Of a stretch of 64,000 bases of DNA, positions 10,445-21,090 are shown one piece after another. A program made the position numbers and the translations under genes. A model generated the notes under the pieces. It had not been told where the DNA came from and did no database searches. It saw nothing but the letters and a program-made list of their open reading frames with translations. Source of the stretch: Crocodylus rhombifer (Eukaryota > Chordata > Crocodylia > Crocodylidae); assembly GCA_038503035.1 (NCBI GenBank), contig JAVSML010000984.1, positions 310,001 through 374,000 on the forward strand, written 5' to 3'. Every line of letters starts with the position of its first letter. Position 1 is the stretch's first letter.

Positions 10445-12000
10445 AGATTTGGTAGGATATTTTGCATGACTGCAGCACTGTCATGGATGGGTACAAACTG
10501 TTCAACAAAAGACAGACAGGAAGAAGAGGAGGAGAAGTTGCATTTTATGTAGAAAAGCCATATGATTGCTCAGAGCTCCTGTTTGAAGTTGGTGATAGGC
10601 CTGGTGAAAGTCTCTGGGTTAGGGTCAGAGAGGAAAGCAACAAGGGTGATGTCATGGTGGGAGTCTGCTATAAACCACCAGACCAGGAGGAAGTGGTGGA
10701 TGAGACTTTCTTCAAACAGCTAGCAGAAGATTCCCAGTCACAGACCCTGCTTCTCATGTGACACTTCAATCACCCTGACATCTGCTTGGGGGAAATACAG
10801 GGGCAATACAGCAGAGCAGAGCCAATCCAGAAAGTTTTTGGAGAGTACAGGGGACACCTTCCTGGTCCAAATGCTGGAGCAGCCATCTAGGGGCCATGCT
10901 CTTCTTGACATGCTGCTCACAAACAGGGAAGAAATGACGGGGCATGTAGTAGTGGATGGCAACTTGGGCAGCAGTGGCCATGAGATGATTGAATTCAGGA
11001 TCTTGAGGAAAGAAAGGATGGAGAGCGGAAGAGTAAAGACTCTGGACTTCAGAAAAGCAGACTGACTCACTTAGGAAACACATGGGCAGGATCTCCTGGG
11101 AAGCCAGTCTGAGGAGAAAAGTCCAGGAGAGCTGGCTGTACTTTAAGGAAGCTTTACTGAGAGTGCAGTAACAAACCATCCTGATGCGCTGGACGACTAG
11201 CAAGTATGGCGGAAGACCAGCTTGGCTTAGCAGGGAACTCTTCAGTAAACTAAATCACAAGAAGGAAGCTTATAAGAAGTGGAAACAAATAACTAGGGAA
11301 GAATATAAGAGCATTGCTTGGGCATATAGGGATAAAGTCAAGAAGGCCAAAGCACAACTGGAGTTGCAGCTAGCAAGGGATGTGAAGGATAATAAGAAGG
11401 GTTTCTACAAGTATGTCGGTAGCAAGAGAGGGATCAGGGAAAGTGTGAGTCCCTTGCTGAGTGAATGGGGGAGGAAACCCTGTGACAGAGGATGCAGGAA
11501 AGCCTGAAGTGCTCAGTACCTTTTTTGCCTCTCTCTTCACATGCAAGGTCAGCTCCCAGACTACTGCACTGGGTGGCAGAGCTTGGAAAGGAAGTGAGTA
11601 GCCCCTCAGTAGCGAAAGAACAGGTTAGTGACTACTTAGGAAAGCTGGACCTGTGAAAGTCCGTGGGGCCAGATGAGATGCACCCAAGCATGCTGAGAGA
11701 GTTGGCTGATGTGATTACAGAGCCATTGGACATCATTTCTGAAAGATCATGGTGATCAGGAAAGGTCCCAGATGATTGGAAAAGGGGAAACATAGTACCC
11801 GTATTTAAGAAAGGGAAGAAGGAGGGTCCATGGAACTACAGATCAGTCAGCCTCACCTCAGTCCCTGGAAAAATCAGAGAGCAGCCCTCAAAGAATCCAT
11901 TTCTAAGCATTTGGAGGAGAAAAAGGTGATTAGGAACAGTCAGCATGGATTCACCAGGGACAAGTCATGCCTGACCAACCTGATTGCCTTCTCTGAGAGG
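10445..12000 (+). mobile_element. CR1 LINE, outer copy, 5' part (endonuclease to RT fingers)
   Basis: CR1 ORF2 remnant in several frames. The endonuclease part (10462-10761) contains MDGYKLFNKRQTGRRGGEVA and VMVGVCYKPPDQEE. A later frame has HALLDMLLTNREEMTGHVV (10838-11065), then the EN-RT linker with AWLSRELFSKLNHKKEAYKK and DNKKGFYKYVGSKRG (11184-11507). After this the RT fingers appear as [23 protein letters not shown] sequence, FKKGKK and a YRSVSL-like block (about 11650-11880), ending at an IAFSER codon run at 12000. Multiple stops and frameshifts mark it as dead. It resumes at 15035 after the inner CR1. Confidence 0.9.
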
Positions 12001-12039
12001 GACTGAGGGGGAATCTGCTGCCCTGACCCCTTAGCCTGG

Positions 12040-12477
12040 GAAGTCTGCTGCTTCCCAGGAGCCCATATCCGAGACATCGTGGAGAAGATCCGTAAGCTCC
12101 TCCAGTCCACCGACCACTACCCTATGCTCCTTATCCATGTGGGCACCAATGACATGGCTAGGAGCACTGCCAGCTGGGTCATGAAGCACTACAGGGATTT
12201 GGGAGTGGGGCTGAAGGGTCTGGGGGCACAGGTGGTGTTTTCTTCGATCCTCTCAGTCTCAGGCTATGGGCTGAGGAGGGAGAGGAGGATCCAGGTAATG
12301 AACCAAAGACTGTGGCACTGGTGTCATTGGGAAGGCTTTGGCTTCTAAGACCCCAGTCCACTCTTTGGTGAGAGGGGCAATGAGCTGCTGAGAAAGGATG
12401 GCCTTCACCTCTCCCCACTGGGGAGGAGGCTCTTCTTAGCTAGACTGGCTGACCTGCTCCACCGGGCTTTAAACTAA
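12040..12477 (+). pseudogene. CR1 ORF1 C-terminal esterase (SGNH-type) remnant
   Basis: The frame reads FPGAHIRDIVEKIRKLL, then HVGTNDMARS (GTND at 12142-12153), and after one in-frame TAA (12346-12348) the block DGLHLSPLGRR (12397 onward), ending at TAA 12475-12477. CR1 ORF1 proteins are known to carry an esterase of the SGNH/GDSL type. GxND and DxxH are its blocks III and V, and both are visible. The N-terminal GDS nucleophile block lies beyond the 5' truncation, so this copy cannot encode the full domain even without the stop. Confidence 0.8.
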
Positions 12478-12579
12478 TACCGCCGGGGAATAGGGGGACT
12501 ACTGCCACTGCTGGCCCTCTGAGTAACCCTTGCAAAGCCAGCAGGACAAGGCACTTAAGGGAGCCCACCCCTGCCCCAG

Positions 12580-13745
12580 CCCTGGAACAAACTGTAGGCA
12601 AGGCAAGGGCCCCCAAAGGGACACTTGCCTGCCTGTACACAAATGCCAGGAGCTTGGGGAATAAACAGGAGGAACTTGTTCTCCTGCTTAACACAAATAA
12701 CTATGTCATAGGGGTAACGGAGACCTGGTGGGACTCCACCCATGACTGGGCCATAGGTATAGATGGCCATACCCTGTACAGGAGGGATTGAGTGGACAAA
12801 AGGGGCGGGAGTGTAGCTTTCTATGTCAAGGAGAGCTATGCGTCCCTGCAAGCTGATATTGGCGATCAGGGTGGATGACTGGAGACCCTCTGGGTTAAAA
12901 TCTGTGGGGAACATGGCACAGGGAACACAATGGTGGGAGTCTACTGCAGACTTCCCACCCAAAATCAAGAACTTGACCATGAGTTTTGCCAGGGAATTGG
13001 CTGAGGCCTCATGCTCCAGGTCCATGGTTGTCATGGGAGAATTCAATTACCCAGACATCATGTGGGAAGAACACGCGGCCAAATCTGAGTAGTTGCAAAG
13101 CTTTCTCTCATGCGTGGATGAGCTCTACCTGACATAAGAAGCCTACGGGCCAACGAGAGGTAAAGCGCTGCTTGACCTGGTACTGGCAACCGGGGATGAC
13201 CTAATCAGTGACCTAATGATCAAAGGGAAGCTGGGTGACAGCGACAACGTGCTGATCACCTTCACCATCTGCCTAAAAGCTGGCAAGACAGTCAGCAATA
13301 CAGAAGTCCTTGACTTCAGGAAAGTCGACTTTGACAAGCTCAGGAGCTTGTCGGTGAGGCCCTAAGGGACCTTGGCCCCAAGGAGAGGAAAGCACAGGAA
13401 GAATGGTTGCTGCTTAAGGGAGTGATCCTAGATGCACAAGCCAAGGTTATTCCATCTCAGAGGAAAGGCAGAAAAAGGGAACAGCAGCCCCTTTGGCTCA
13501 GCAAGGAACTAGAGGACCTCCTGCATCTTAAAAGAAAGACCTACAAAGGATGGAGGATGGGATCCACCTTCAAGCAAGAATATTCAGCACTGGTCCAGAC
13601 CAGTGAGTGAACCAGGAAAGCCAAGGCTAGAGTGGAACTCCAACTAGCTACAAGTATCAAGGACAATAAAAGGTCCTTTTTTCGATATGTGGGGAGCTGG
13701 AGGAAAAGCAAGGGCAACATTGGACCCCTGCTAAACCAGACGGGA
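12580..13745 (+). pseudogene. CR1 ORF2 endonuclease and EN-RT linker, inner copy
   Basis: Visible in shifting frames: YTNARSLGNKQEELVLLLNT and IGVTETWWDS (AP-endonuclease N-terminal motifs, near 12630-12735), GGSVAFYVKESY, NTMVGVY and a GEFNYPDI block near 13035. The linker then includes PLWLSKELEDLLHLKRKTYK (13407-13610) and DNKRSFFRYVGSWRKSKGN before a stop near 13746. The AP endonuclease nicks target DNA for reverse transcription; several stops and frameshifts make it non-functional. Confidence 0.8.
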
Positions 13746-13751
13746 TAACTG

Positions 13752-14597
13752 ATGACCGATGCCCAGGAAGAAGCCAACCTACTAAATAGATACTTTGCGT
13801 TGGTCTTTCATCAGTCCCATGGGACGCCCCTGCCCATTACGGAACAGGGAGGCCCAGGTGAGGGAGATTCCTTGCCTTCCATCAATCAGCCAATGTCACG
13901 GATCTTTGAGAATTCCTGGCACTTTGGTGAAGTGCCCAAAGATTGGAAGAAGTCCACCATAATCCACTGGCTGGGAAATTGGCTCTGTGGTCGGACCCAG
14001 AGGGTAGTAATTGATGGAAGTCAATCGTCATGGTGCCCTGTGACCAGTGGGGTCCCCCAAGACTCTGTCCGTGGATCTATTCTGTTCAACATCTTCATTA
14101 ATGATGTAGACATTGGTATCAGAAGTGGACTGGCCAAGTTTGCCAATGATACCAAACTCTGGGGTAAAGCATCCACACCTGAGGACAGGAGGGCAATCCA
14201 GACTGACCTTGATAGGCTCAGGAAATGGGCAGTTGAGAACCTGATGGTGTTTAATACCAAAAAATGCAAGGTTCTCCAGCATGGGAGGAAAAACCTGCAG
14301 CATGCTTATAGGCCCAGCAGTGCTATTCTGGCTAGCACTACAGATAAAAGGGACTTGGGAGTCATGATTGACCACAAGATGAACATAAGCCTTCAATGTG
14401 ATGCTGCTGCTAGTAAAGCGAGCAAAACGCTGTCTTGCATCCATAGATGCTTCTCGAGCAAATCCCAGGATGTCATTCTCCTGTTGTACTCAGCCTTGGT
14501 GAGGCTGGAGCTGGAGTACTATATCCAGTTTGGGGCTCCACAATTTAAAAGGATGTGGAGAACCTTGAGAGAGTCCAGAGAAGAGCCATGCGCATGA
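13752..14597 (+). pseudogene. CR1 reverse transcriptase with internal deletion, inner copy
   Basis: The longest ORF in the window (281 codons). It starts in the pre-RT region (ANLLNRYFALVFHQS), reaches FENSWHFGEVPKDWKKS, then jumps to NWLCGRTQRVVIDGSQSSW. The fingers-palm segment with the first catalytic aspartate motif (usually DFSKAFD in CR1) is missing, a deletion of a few hundred bases near 13962. The palm resumes with SGVPQDSVRGSILFNIFIND. The metal-binding box reads FANDTKLWG where CR1 normally has FADDTKLWG, so one of the paired aspartates is lost. C-terminal thumb sequence follows and the frame breaks near 14560. Confidence 0.88.
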
Positions 14598-14881
14598 TCA
14601 GAGGTCAGGAAAACAGAACTTATGACGACAGGCTGAGAGCTATGGGACTCTTCAGCCTGGAAAAGCACAGGCTCAAGGGCAATCTGATGGCCACCTATAA
14701 GTTTATAAGGGGTGTTCACCAGGATCTAGGGGAACATTTGTTCAGCAGAGCACCCCAAGGGATGACAAGGTCGAATGGTTATAAACTCCTCCAAGACCCT
14801 TTCAGGCTGCACATGTGGAAGAACTTCCTTACTGTCCGAGCCCCCAAGGTCTGGAATAGCCTGCTACCAAAGGTGGCTTAA
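14555..14881 (+). pseudogene. CR1 ORF2 C-terminal domain, inner copy (frameshifted)
   Basis: Continues the preceding frame after a +1 shift: ENLERVQRRAMRMIRGQENR, LRAMGLFSLEKHRLKGNLMA, FSRAPQGMTRSNG and LTVRAPKVWNSLLPKVA, then a stop at 14879-14881 and the CR1 3' UTR. The same block is uninterrupted over 174 codons at 44095-44619 on the other strand, which shows the ancestral reading. Confidence 0.85.
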
Positions 14882-15034
14882 GCACCTACTTTGAACACCT
14901 TCAAGAGAAATTTGCATGTTTATCTAGCTGGGATTCTATGACTGCAGCTGACTTCCTGCCCCTGGGGCATGGGGCTGGATTCAATGATCTTCTGAGGTCC
15001 CTTCCAGCCCTAATGTCTATGAAATCTATGAAAT

Positions 15035-15834
15035 ATGAAAGCTGATGAGGTGACTGGCTCTGTGGATGTGGGGAGACTGGTGGATGTGGTGTACCTTGAT
15101 TTTATCAAGGCGTTTCATATGGTCTCTCACAGCCTTCTCTCAGGCAAGCCAAGGAAGTATGGGTTGGATGAATGGACTAAGGTAGATAGAAAACTGGCTG
15201 GAGCAGTGGGCTCAGAGAGTAGTAATCAATGGTTCACTGTCTAGTTGGTAGCTGATGTTAAGTGGAGTGCCCCAGGGGTTGGTCCTTGGGCTGGTTTTGT
15301 TCTTTATCAAAGAAGACCTGCTTTGTCTTCATCAATGACCTGGAAGATGGCATGGAGTGCACCCTCAGCAAGTTTGGAGATGACACCAAGCTGGGGGAAG
15401 TAGTAGATACACTGGAGGATTCAGCCTGACTTAGACAAATTGGAGGATTGGACCAAAGAAATCTCATGAGGTTCAACAAGGACAAGTGCAAAGTCCTGTA
15501 CTTAGGGCAGAACAATCGCATGCATCAGCACAGGCTGGGGGCTGACTGCTGGACTGCAGCTCTGCAGAAAAGGACTTGGGTGTTACAGGTAGGTGTGTTG
15601 CCAGTAGGTCAAGGGAAGTGATTATATTCCCCCCTATTCATCATTCATGGGGCCCCATCTGGAGTACTGTGTTCAGCTTTGCCCCCCCAACTCCCCCCCT
15701 ACTACAGAAGGATGTGGACAAATTGGAGAGAGTCCAGCAGAAGGGAACAAAAATGGTGAAGGGGCTGGGGACATGACTTATGAGGAAAAACTGAGGGAAC
15801 TGGGCTTGTTTAATTTACAGAAGAGAAGACTGAC
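15035..15834 (+). mobile_element. CR1 LINE, outer copy, 3' part (RT palm to C-terminus)
   Basis: Resumes the CR1 interrupted at 12000. MKADEVTGSVDVGRLVDVVY is followed by LDFIKAFHMVSH, the degraded first catalytic motif (normally DFSKAFDTVSH). Later frames give LSKFGDDTKLGEVVDTLED (the FADD box decayed to FGDD), KDKCKVLYLGQNN, HLEYCVQL and MTYEEKLRELGLFNLQKRRL at 15773-15830. The sequence then stops being CR1 exactly where the hairpin MITE begins. No CR1 3' tail was recognised beyond that element. Confidence 0.88.
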
Positions 15835-16127
15835 TGTCTGTACAGATCAGCACTTGGATCAACATAACCCTAGTTAGGGTTAGAGCCTGCAGGACTTGGT
15901 CAGTGCTAATTGTGCACTTGGACAAGGTTGAGGGGGAGGAGGACTTGCTTAAGTAACTACTTCAGATACTCCTAGACTTTGCCCTGTGAAATTCTACCTG
16001 TGTGTAGTTGAGCACAACCAAATAACATCTGGTTCATGTTCCTCCTGCAAAATCAGCACTGACCAAATCCTGCAAGATCTAACCCTAACTAGTATTATGT
16101 CAATCAAAGTGCTGATCTGTAGAGACA
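15835..16127. mobile_element. Hairpin MITE with about 75-bp terminal inverted repeats
   Basis: A 293-bp element. The left end TGTCTGTACAGATCAGCACT and the reverse-complemented right end TGTCTCTACAGATCAGCACT open near-identical inverted repeats of about 75 bp. They run through ATAACCCTAGTTAGGG on the left (partly eroded on the right) and GGTCAGTGCT. The middle is unique and non-coding. It sits at the point where the outer CR1 loses similarity. A target duplication was not identifiable by eye. Confidence 0.8.
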
Positions 16128-16974
16128 TTCAAGGAGGTTAGTTCAGGCAAAAAATGGCCATCCTGTTCTAACTTAGCAGGTGAAATAAGTTAGACTGGGA
16201 ATGGGTTAGCGCAATATAGTAAATGCCTACACACATTCACAGAGCAGCCCCAGGGCTGGGAAAACCCAACCTCTTGCCTAGCCCTGGGAATATGCTCTTC
16301 CTACCCTATTTTCAGACCCCTGTTCATGCCAGCACTGGAAGGACAAGCCTCCTGTGACCCAACAACCTCCCCCCATCTCCAATGCAGACCCAGAAGACCC
16401 TTTGCCTCCAATCCTGCCAAATCCTCCCCAGACTTACCAACCCCCTCCCCATGGACCTACTACCACCCCACCCTAGCCCAATGCCATCTGCTACTCCCCA
16501 CATCCTGAATTAGATTGCATTGATGGTGCAGCAAATATGTGCACAGGCTGGACCCAATCTATGATCATTCAGCTTAAACAACCTTTGTGATTATACACCT
16601 GCATGTGCCCTCTGTTTGATAGACTAACAAGGATTTTTCTTGTAATTTTAAATCTGAAATTCAGCCAAAAAATATTGAAGTAAACTTTCTTAAACATAAC
16701 AAACTTCAGGATATGTGATGCCTTTGTCTTTTTATGTGTGTACTCTTCAAGGACTGCAGACCCTCAAATCTTTCAGAGGACATAGATCTGTTAGTGCTAT
16801 TCAAGGGGAGGAAATGGGTATTCATTTACACTAAAACCACCATACACCTTTCTGATGGTAAGAATTGACCTTAAATTACATTAAGGCTATACTGCACTGC
16901 CTGAACGATACAAGGTGGATTGAGTATAAATGAGGATCATGGTCTAAGTTTGTCAAGGAATCAGGCAACCATTT
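16128..16974. other. No supported gene
   Basis: Contains a C-rich stretch (about 16310-16500) and AT-rich sequence. No exon, RNA gene or repeat end supported. Confidence 0.5.
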
Positions 16975-16982
16975 CTTTAATT

Positions 16983-17392
16983 CAGGAGTGTCAAACCCAT
17001 TTGGCTCTGTGGGTTTGATCTGGATTATCACCCCAGCTGCCAGCAATGGAAGAGTTAATGCCACAGATGCCAAAGCTGCTGTGTCAGTGCCAGCAGTCAA
17101 GGAGTTAACACCACTCAACATCCCTCACAGCAGCTGCAGAAGCTGCTGGGTCAGAGCAATACAGGACTGGGACAAGGGTTGACTGGCGGCAGTGTTAATT
17201 CCTTGATTGGTACCTCTGGCCCAGCAGTTCTAGCAGCTGCACTAAGCAGCCCTCAAGGCCAGATCAGAAGGTGGGTCCATGGTCTAGCATTAATTCCTTC
17301 ACTGCTGGCAATCTAAGCAAGAAGCTCCATGGGCTGGATGACCCATCTCCACGGATTGGATCTGGCCCACAGGCTGTTACGTTTGACTCCTC
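16983..17392. mobile_element. Non-autonomous hAT-like element
   Basis: Begins CAGGAGTGTCAAACCCATTTGGC-type sequence. Its end reverse-complemented reads GAGGAGTCAAACGTAACAGCC, so the termini share the GTCAAAC core. The 8-bp flanks CTTTAATT (16975-16982) and CTTTAACA (17393-17400) agree at 6 of 8 positions. Related termini occur at 18172-18769. No transposase coding sequence. Confidence 0.65.
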
Positions 17393-17483
17393 CTTTAACA
17401 GTGTAAAACTTAACCTATGAATCAAGGCAATATCAAATGTGCAGTCTCTAAGACAGGCATACAGCCACCAGTGGAAATGTTAT

Positions 17484-17983
17484 GGCTAAATACAGAGAGT
17501 CAAAAAGCCTAAGCCTGAAACGATTCAAGCTTGGCAGGTTAGTCTAAGCTGCATAGATTGAATCGATAAGCTAGTGAACAGACATTCATTTTTGATTCAG
17601 GAAATGCAGCCACACGCCTGCAGTGGCCCAGGCCAGTAGCTGGGGGTGCTAGAGTACACCTGCCTGCTCAGCTGGAGCAGACAGCTTAGGCTAAGGCTAG
17701 CCCACCCACTCTGTGAATTGGGGTTTGTGGGGAAGTTGTGAAGCATCCTGGGATACTTGGGGGACTGTGAGTTAACTTGAATCTGGAACTGTGGACAGAA
17801 GTTCAGTAAACCCATTTAATCTAAATCAGTTAAGTTTGATATACTACATCCACCCAGATTTATCTTAAATTGATTTTGGCCATTGTGAAACCAGTTTATA
17901 TGCACTGAACCTCTGTTGTGTTACAGATCTGAACTAGCTTCCAATCCTTTATACTGGTTTATGTGCAATTTCTGTCCCTAGCC
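17484..17983. mobile_element. Short copy of family X TIR element (copy B)
   Basis: GGCTAAATACAGAGAGTC at the left and the reverse-complemented right end GGCTAGGGACAGAAATTGC. Sequence order matches both ends of copy A (8152-9762): GAACAGACATTCA, CAGCCACACGCC, GACTGTGAGTTAACTTGAA, TCTGTTGTGTTACAGATCTG, GTTTATGTGCAATTTCTGTC. It lacks the GC-rich repeated core of copy A, so it is probably nearer to the basic element. Confidence 0.7.
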
Positions 17984-18171
17984 TGTAAGGCTACTCTAAC
18001 ACTAGAGATTTTGTTTGGAATACAAAATGTGGTTGAGTGTATGTTGGTATTAGCTATTATGTTTTAATTAGCAATGGTCTAACTTCAAGCTTTTCCTAGG
18101 TTGATCTTGAGCTAGTGGGTAAAAAATGAGAGCAAGGAGCAACAAAGGAGAATTTATCAATTACATTGCAT

Positions 18172-18769
18172 CAGGGGTCACAAACTCATTGGGCCCCGGG
18201 GGCTGGATGAATAGTGTAGGACAGGCCCATCAGCCTGATCAGGTTCACAGGCCCCCACATACTGGATTCAGTACATGTGGTGCCCACTCTGACCCATCTG
18301 GCTGGGGACATAGAGGGGAGAAGTCCAGCATCATGTGTGTTTGGCTACCACTACAGGAACAAGCCATGGTGCTGAACTTCTTCCTGCAGTGCTGCTAGGG
18401 CTCCAGCACCACTGCTTTTGCTCAGGTGCTTGGCAGGCAAGTATGTGCTGGAGTCCCAGCAGCACCATGGCTTGTTCCCATGGTGACAGTCAGGTGCCCA
18501 GGTGAGATCCACAGTGCTGGAACCCCAAGAACACTGTGGAAAGATGCTGTATATCACAGTCACTTGGCTGCTGCCATGAAACAAGCTGTGGTGCCAGGCT
18601 TGTTCTCACAGTGCTCCTAGGGCTCCAGCACTGTGGCTGTCACTTGGATACTTGGCTGCCACTGCAAGAAGTTCCCTCTATCCCAGCAGGGCAGGGCAAA
18701 GTCTGTGGGAAAGATGATCCGGCTCTATGAGCCAGATTTGGTCCATGGGCTATATGTTTGACACTCTTG
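18172..18769. mobile_element. Non-autonomous hAT-like element with exact 8-bp TSD
   Basis: A 598-bp element. Left end CAGGGGTCACAAACTCATTG and reverse-complemented right end CAAGAGTGTCAAACATATAG are imperfect TIRs with an AAAC core. The exact 8-bp direct repeat CATTGCAT flanks it (18164-18171 and 18770-18777). Internal GC-rich repeats of a GTGCTG-GGCTCCAGCAC type create small ORFs on both strands that are not genes. Confidence 0.85.
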
Positions 18770-18836
18770 CATTGCATTGTATTTATACATCTTGTTCCTA
18801 GGATTTTTCCATAGCAAATTTACATTACAGTTCAAT

Positions 18837-18950
18837 TTACCATATTTACTCAAAAACAAGATGAGGTTTTTTTGCCCCCAGTTGATACGGGGAAAGAAGC
18901 CCCTCATCTTATAGTTGCAAACAAGGAAATCTCACTAAATAGATTTCCTA
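18837..18950. mobile_element. Terminal fragment of a CCATATTTACTC-type MITE
   Basis: ACCATATTTACTCAAAAACA and AGATGAGGTTTTTTTGCCCC match the left end of the complete element at 23424-23692. The following CCCCTCATCTTATAG is complementary to the GATGAGG block, so the fragment is itself a small hairpin. The opposite terminus was not found. Confidence 0.5.
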
Positions 18951-19315
18951 CCATTAAACTGCTACCAAAAGCAGCATGTGCTGAGCAATGGAAACAACCT
19001 ATAAAGTTGATTAAACGCAGCCAGCCCTGAGCATGGGCATGGGGCAGATATGCTGGTGGGAACCTTCCCCTTGCCCCCACATATTTATCATCCTTGTTTT
19101 ACCAAAACTTCATATTAAACACACAACTACATATCTAAAAACATACAACTACATATATTAAACTCTTAAACAATATACACCAACTTCCCACAAAAAAGAA
19201 ACTCTTTACAGAACTCTTTCTTCATATAGAACTTCTGAAAAACTATTAACTCAGTAAAGACCTACAACTGTCTTCCCCACACATCAGACCTCTCTGTTTG
19301 TCCAGCGAAACAAGT

Positions 19316-20102
19316 GTGTTCAGTCCTTTTTCCTCTGCTTTTCCTCTACCTCTTCTCCAATGTCTTCCTTGTCCCGATACATGTAGTCTTTCGGTTCATG
19401 CAGCCCCAGCTTCTGGCATTCTCTTTCAGTGAAAGCCAGCCCCTTAACCCAGAAGTTTCTTATTTTCCATAAATAAATTTTAACACATGCTAATAAAGTC
19501 CTTAATAACATTTCCTCTGGTCCCTTTAGTATGAGTCCATATAGTAACATCTCCTGCGCTAACAAGAGGTTTATTTTGATGACATCAAAGCAGTGGACCT
19601 TTTCCCACACTCCCTTAGCATATGGAGCCAAAACACATCCCACTATTTCTTCTTCATGTTGCTCACTTCTCCCTTGGGCGCTCTGATGAGCTTGTCAAGC
19701 TCCATCTGGGTTGCACCCCTCTCACTGGCAAAATATTTCTTACAACCATCGATGCTAGGTCAGCATGTTTGCCTTTTAGTTTACTCACCACTGCTCCCTA
19801 CACCTCATAGATGACTGCTAGGGGGGACATAGGGTAGGGTGGTGTGGGGGGGAGGGCACATGCCCCCTGGACAGGACTGTCCCAAATGGTGGCGTCTGCA
19901 GGTGCTCAACAGCTCCACCCCTGTTGCTGACGCCATCTGCGGATACCCTCCTAGACTCCAGAAGGCACCAGTCATCCATGCTACACCTGCTTCACTTATC
20001 CTTCTATTAAGTTTCCCACCAATGCCATCCTGTCTCTCTCCCTGCCTGCTTTCACCAATTTCTTATGATCCTTCAAAGAGCAATACACGTCCTCAACTAA
20101 CA
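19316..20102 (-). pseudogene. Tx1-like (L1-clade) LINE, C-terminal part
   Basis: The minus-strand frame at 19320-19643 reads VWEKVHCFDVIKINLLLAQE, then LLYGLILKGPEE, LWKIRNFWV and FTERECQKLGLHEPKDYMYR. This matches the order of conserved landmarks in the C-terminus of vertebrate Tx1-like ORF2 proteins (VWEKV..., YGL, LW.ARN, EC...). It is the downstream half of the element whose RT lies at 22069-22800; the plus-strand CR1 block at 20103-22068 sits between. Part of 19830-20102 is assigned here only by position. Confidence 0.65.
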
Positions 20103-21090
20103 GGATGGGGTCAGAGGAGGGGCAGACAGAAGTGCTCTGGGGCAGAATACAAGGGGGTCATGGGGAAAGGGGCTTAACAGTGGGGGTCTACTACAGACCG
20201 CTCAACCAAGAGGAAGTGTTGGACCAGGAATTCTCGGGTCAGCTCGTGGAGGCAGTTAAGTCAAGGGATGTGGTTGTCATGGGTGATCTAAACTACCTGG
20301 ACATTTGCTGGGAGAAGCAGTCAGCCAGGTCTGACCACTCACGTAGGTTCTTTGCTGAGATCCAAGACCTCCACCTAACCCAGGAGGTGCACAGTCCCAC
20401 CAGGGAGAATGCCCTGTTGGACCTGGTCCTGGCCACAGGCGATGACCTGGTGAGGGGACTCCAGGCTCTTGACCACCTGAGCAATAGCAATCATCGCCTA
20501 CTGGAATTCACCATCCAGTGAAGGGTGTCAAGGGGCTGCAGCAAGGTAGTAGCTCTTGACTTCAGAAGGGCTGACTTCAACGATTTGGGGAGATTGGTAG
20601 GAGAGGCATTGCAGTCTTGGAGAGTAGGGGAACTAGGTGTCCAAGACGAGTGGTCATTCCTTAAGGAGACGATCCTCCGAGCCTGAGGGTTGATAGTCCC
20701 AACGTGAGTCAAAGGTGGCAAGAGTGCTCAAAAGCCCCCGTGGCTCACCAAAGGCATTCAGGAACACCTGAAAGTCAAAAAGGAGGCATATATCCAGTGG
20801 AAGGGAGGGGCTATCACCGAAGAGGATTATACCTCCATCACTCGAGTCTGTAAGGAGGCTGTTAGGAAGGCTAAGGTGAAGACAGAACTAGGGCTAGCAA
20901 CAAGGATCAAGGACAACAAAAAGTCATTTTTTAAATACATAGGGAGTAAAAAGAAGGTACCAAGCAATGTGGGGCCCCTGCAGAATACACTTGGCAATCT
21001 GGTAGTTGCACCAGATGAAAAAGCAGACCTTTTAAACAAATTCTTTGTCTCCATTTTTCTGAGCAGGGACCGGGACATCTCCCCCACTGG
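20103..21090 (+). mobile_element. CR1 LINE, endonuclease and EN-RT linker segment
   Basis: The frame at 20105-20521 has LTVGVYYRPLNQEEVLDQEF, VVVMGDLNYLDICW (GDxNxP-type block, here with L for P) and ENALLDLVLATGDDLVRGLQ, typical CR1 endonuclease C-terminal motifs. The linker follows in other frames: PPWLTKGIQEHLKVKKEAYI and DNKKSFFKYIGSKKKVPSN (20876-21115). Same subfamily as the copy at 35785-36400. It lies inside the minus-strand Tx1-like LINE. Confidence 0.85.

Larger units (their letters stand above)
12001..15034 (+). mobile_element. CR1 LINE, inner copy nested in the outer CR1
   Basis: A 3.03-kb CR1 in the same orientation as its host copy, starting in ORF1 and ending with the CR1 tail (TGACTTCCTGCCCCTGGGGC, then TCTATGAAATCTATGAAAT). 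The host reading IAFSER | MKADEVTGSVDVG joins cleanly across 12000 and 15035, so the boundaries are well fixed. Its subfamily differs from the host and matches the copy at 44009-44790 (shared MIRGQEN, RAPQGMTRSNG, FFTVRAPKVWNSL-type sequence). It is 5'-truncated, with a large deletion inside the RT. Confidence 0.92.
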
